Below are positions 62,251-64,000 of a stretch of 64,000 bases of DNA, one piece after another. Each line of letters opens with the position of its first letter. Position 1 is the first letter of the stretch. The DNA is taken from contig CAMESG010000003.1 in NCBI GenBank assembly GCA_945936135.1, positions 1-64,000 of the forward strand. The letters are read 5' to 3'. The DNA comes from an uncultured Mollicutes bacterium. GTDB lineage: Bacteria > Bacillota_I > Bacilli_A > RFN20 > CAG-826. The notes under the pieces were generated by a model. It ran no database searches. It saw nothing but the letters and a program-made list of their open reading frames with translations, and was not told the DNA's origin. The position numbers and the translations under genes are program-made.

Positions 62251-62736
62251 CAATCGAGAAATTGCCGCTGGGTTCATCGTAAACGTCGACCAAGACGGTC
62301 GGGATCTTGAGTTTGCGAAGCATCGAATAGACCGAACTGCTATAAAAGCCGAATAAGACGAGCCCATCCAATTTCCGGGCGCGGACCCAACTTTCAAGAT
62401 CCGCTTGTTTCCGGATGGAACCGATGACGACGTCATAGCCTTCCTTTTTCGCTTCTTCTAAGAAGTTGCTATAGAACTCCGCATAGAAAGGGTTCGCGAC
62501 AAAAGCGTCGGATACGTCGTTCAGAGGGAGACACATTCCAAGAAGTTGGCTCTTGCCCGTGGTTAGGGAAATCGCTGCATGATCTGGGACATAGCCAAGG
62601 GTTTTCATCACGCGAATAATCTCTTGAGCCTTCTCTTTGGAGACCTTGCCCTTCTTCCCGTTGATGATGTAACTACCGTCGCCGCGGAAACGCCCGCGGC
62701 TTTCGCGACATCATAGATATTCACCTTCTTGGACAT
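62250..62736 (-). pseudogene. LacI-family regulator, frameshifted and truncated
   Basis: From ATG 62736 the reading MSKKVNIYDVAKAAGVSAATV is a LacI helix-turn-helix, but a missing base near 62672 throws the frame after ATV; in the shifted frame it continues YIINGKKGKVSKEKAQEII, then KTLGYVPDHAAISLTTGKSQ and ANPFYAEFYSNFLEEAKKEG. The ligand domain breaks off at about SGNFSIVRTND (62260), where HAD sequence begins. The last ~190 residues of a normal LacI protein are missing, so it is non-functional. Confidence 0.78.
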
Positions 62737-62853
62737 ATTACATTAAGGATAAGCAGGGAAACGAAGAAACACAAACGGGAATATTCGGTGGGAAAAATGG
62801 CTGCGAAACCCTTCAATTAATAACCGAAACCGCGCAAAAGCGGGTTCTCCAAC

Positions 62854-62890
62854 AAAAAAAGCCGCCGGTCTCCTTTTCGAAACCGACGGC
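62854..62890 (-). terminator. Terminator of glnA
   Basis: On the minus strand GCCGTCGGTT (62890-62881) pairs with GACCGGCGGC (62870-62861) and is followed by a run of seven T, directly behind the glnA stop codon. Confidence 0.85.
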
Positions 62891-62902
62891 ACTTTCACTT
62901 AC

Positions 62903-64000
62903 TTATAGGTAATGTTTCAGTTCAAAATCCGTGACGCAAGTCGAATATTGTTCCCATTCAAGCATCTTGCCCTTCAAGAGCTTTTCGCTTGCATGCTCCC
63001 CGATCGCGTCCTGCAGAATGGCGTCTTTCTTGAACTCCATCAAAGCGTCTTTCAAGTTCTCGGGGAGTTGGGTGATATGCAAGGCTTCGATCTGTTCGTG
63101 GCTCAAGGCGAAGAGGTTGTCCGTCACCGGGGGAACGAGCTCTTCTTCACTCGTATGAAGGATCCCGTCTAGCCCGGCGGCAAGGATGCAGCTTAAAGCC
63201 AAATAGGGATTTGCGGTTGGGTCAACCGAGCGGATCTCGGTTCTCGTTCCTTCGCCGCGTATCGCGGGGATGCGGATCAAGGAAGAACGGTTGGAATCGC
63301 TCCAGCAGGCATAGATCGGGGCTTCGAATCCGCTGACCAAACGCTTATAGGAATTGACGCTCGGATTCAAGACGAAGGCAAGGGGGCGAATGTGCTTGAT
63401 GATGCCACTCATCCATTTGCGGCAGGTCAAGGAAAGACCCATCGGATCTTTTTCGTCATAGAAGACGTTCTTTCCCTCTTCATCCGCCAAAGAGCAATTC
63501 GCATGCATGCCGCTTCCCGGTAATCCCGCGATGGGTTTCGGCATGAAGGTCGCATAGAAGCCATGCTTTCTCGCGATAACCTTGACGACTTGTTTGAAGG
63601 TTTGAACGCGATCGCAGGCGGCCAAGACATCGTCGTATTTGAAATTGATCTCGTTTTGGCCTGGGCCGACTTCGTGATGGGTCGTCTGAACCGTGAAGCC
63701 CATCTTCTCTAATTCAAGAGAGATATCGCGACGGACGTATTCAGCCCCATCCAACGGAGCGAGGTCGAAATACGAAGCGCGGTCGATGGCTTGATCCAGT
63801 TCTGGACGTCCATCGGGTCCGATTTTGAACAGGTAGAACTCCGGTTCAAAGCCAACGTTCAAGGTCGCGAATCCTAATTCGTGCATCCGACGGATGTTCT
63901 TCTTGAGGATATAGCGGGGATCTCCGGTGAAAGGCTTTCCCTTGGTCGTGTAAATATCGCAAATCAAACGGGCGACTTTGCCGTAGGCCATATCTTCGAA
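62903..64000 (-). CDS. glnA: Glutamine synthetase, type I (3' part; start lies beyond the window)
   Basis: The visible 366 codons run off the right edge in frame (FEDMAYGKVARLICDIY). They include GFEPEFYLFK, HHEVGPGQNEINF, GLPGSGMHANCSL (ATP/glutamate-binding loop with metal ligands) and RIPAIRGEGTRTEIRSVD. The C-terminus WEQYSTCVTDFELKHYL lacks the adenylylation loop of the longer GSI-beta form, so it is the GSI-alpha type usual in Bacillota. It makes glutamine from glutamate, ammonia and ATP. Confidence 0.95.
   Translation of the reverse strand, partial: FEDMAYGKVARLICDIYTTKGKPFTGDPRYILKKNIRRMHELGFATLNVGFEPEFYLFKIGPDGRPELDQAIDRASYFDLAPLDGAEYVRRDISLELEKMGFTVQTTHHEVGPGQNEINFKYDDVLAACDRVQTFKQVVKVIARKHGFYATFMPKPIAGLPGSGMHANCSLADEEGKNVFYDEKDPMGLSLTCRKWMSGIIKHIRPLAFVLNPSVNSYKRLVSGFEAPIYACWSDSNRSSLIRIPAIRGEGTRTEIRSVDPTANPYLALSCILAAGLDGILHTSEEELVPPVTDNLFALSHEQIEALHITQLPENLKDALMEFKKDAILQDAIGEHASEKLLKGKMLEWEQYSTCVTDFELKHYL

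Overview
The window reads as a chromosomal segment of a low-to-moderate GC Gram-positive bacterium (Bacillota, probably a Bacilli/Erysipelotrichia-like gut lineage). This is inferred from strong AGGAGG ribosome binding sites, a CIRCE heat-shock operator, feoA-feoB followed by a FeoB-associated Cys-rich peptide, a MsmX/MalK-type ATPase with a beta-phosphoglucomutase-like HAD domain, and a membrane-anchored endonuclease I. Genes end at TGA as well as TAA/TAG and I saw no internal TGA, so the standard bacterial code applies.

Layout. (1) 1-2380: a Fic protein and a resolvase broken by a stop codon. (2) 2381-41117: a genomic island of about 38.7 kb inserted at the 3' end of a tRNA-Met gene. A 17-bp direct repeat of the tRNA end marks both junctions, and an integrase and a Xre regulator sit at the left end. 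The tRNA's likely original terminator is now stranded outside the left junction, and the island supplies a substitute terminator at the right junction. (3) 41102-41257: tRNA-Met and tRNA-Ala. (4) 41395-64000: mostly ordinary chromosome: ABC exporter pair, DUF362 protein, htpG, hpt, upp, apt, feoAB, tetR, cls, endonuclease I, lipid/glycan enzymes, a rearranged lacI-HAD-ATPase locus, and glnA running off the right edge.

The island is a defence and accessory block with five modules. A: a minus-strand operon (17953-4408) with a 1162-aa protein and a 1996-aa DUF1998-type helicase matching the DruH-DruE architecture of Druantia type III, followed by a UvrD-like helicase with a RelE-like N-terminus, a 61-aa peptide and a GmrSD-type DUF262/HNH nuclease. 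B: an ADP-ribose block (24342-18079) with a DraG-type ADP-ribosylglycohydrolase, a microbial PARG and a macrodomain protein in one operon, a Sel1-repeat protein in a second, and a SIMPL protein plus a repeat protein in a third. All three operons carry the same box, TTCCG-N7-CGGAAGAA, at nearly the same distance before the start codon, so they look like one small regulon. C: an unknown 282-aa gene under a SAM-riboswitch-like leader with its own promoter. D: a HEPN protein with two R-x4-H motifs in one operon with a FecCD-type metal/siderophore importer, then a Xre-PDDEXK-AAA module. E: a C5-cytosine methyltransferase, McrBC and a frameshifted AspBHI-like nuclease.

The best candidate for an undescribed system is block B: three different ADP-ribose-removing folds, two repeat proteins with related small helical modules and a shared promoter box, with no recognisable ADP-ribosyltransferase. 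The extended Druantia-like operon and the riboswitch-controlled orphan gene come next. All family names come from reading motifs in the translated sequence; no database search was run.
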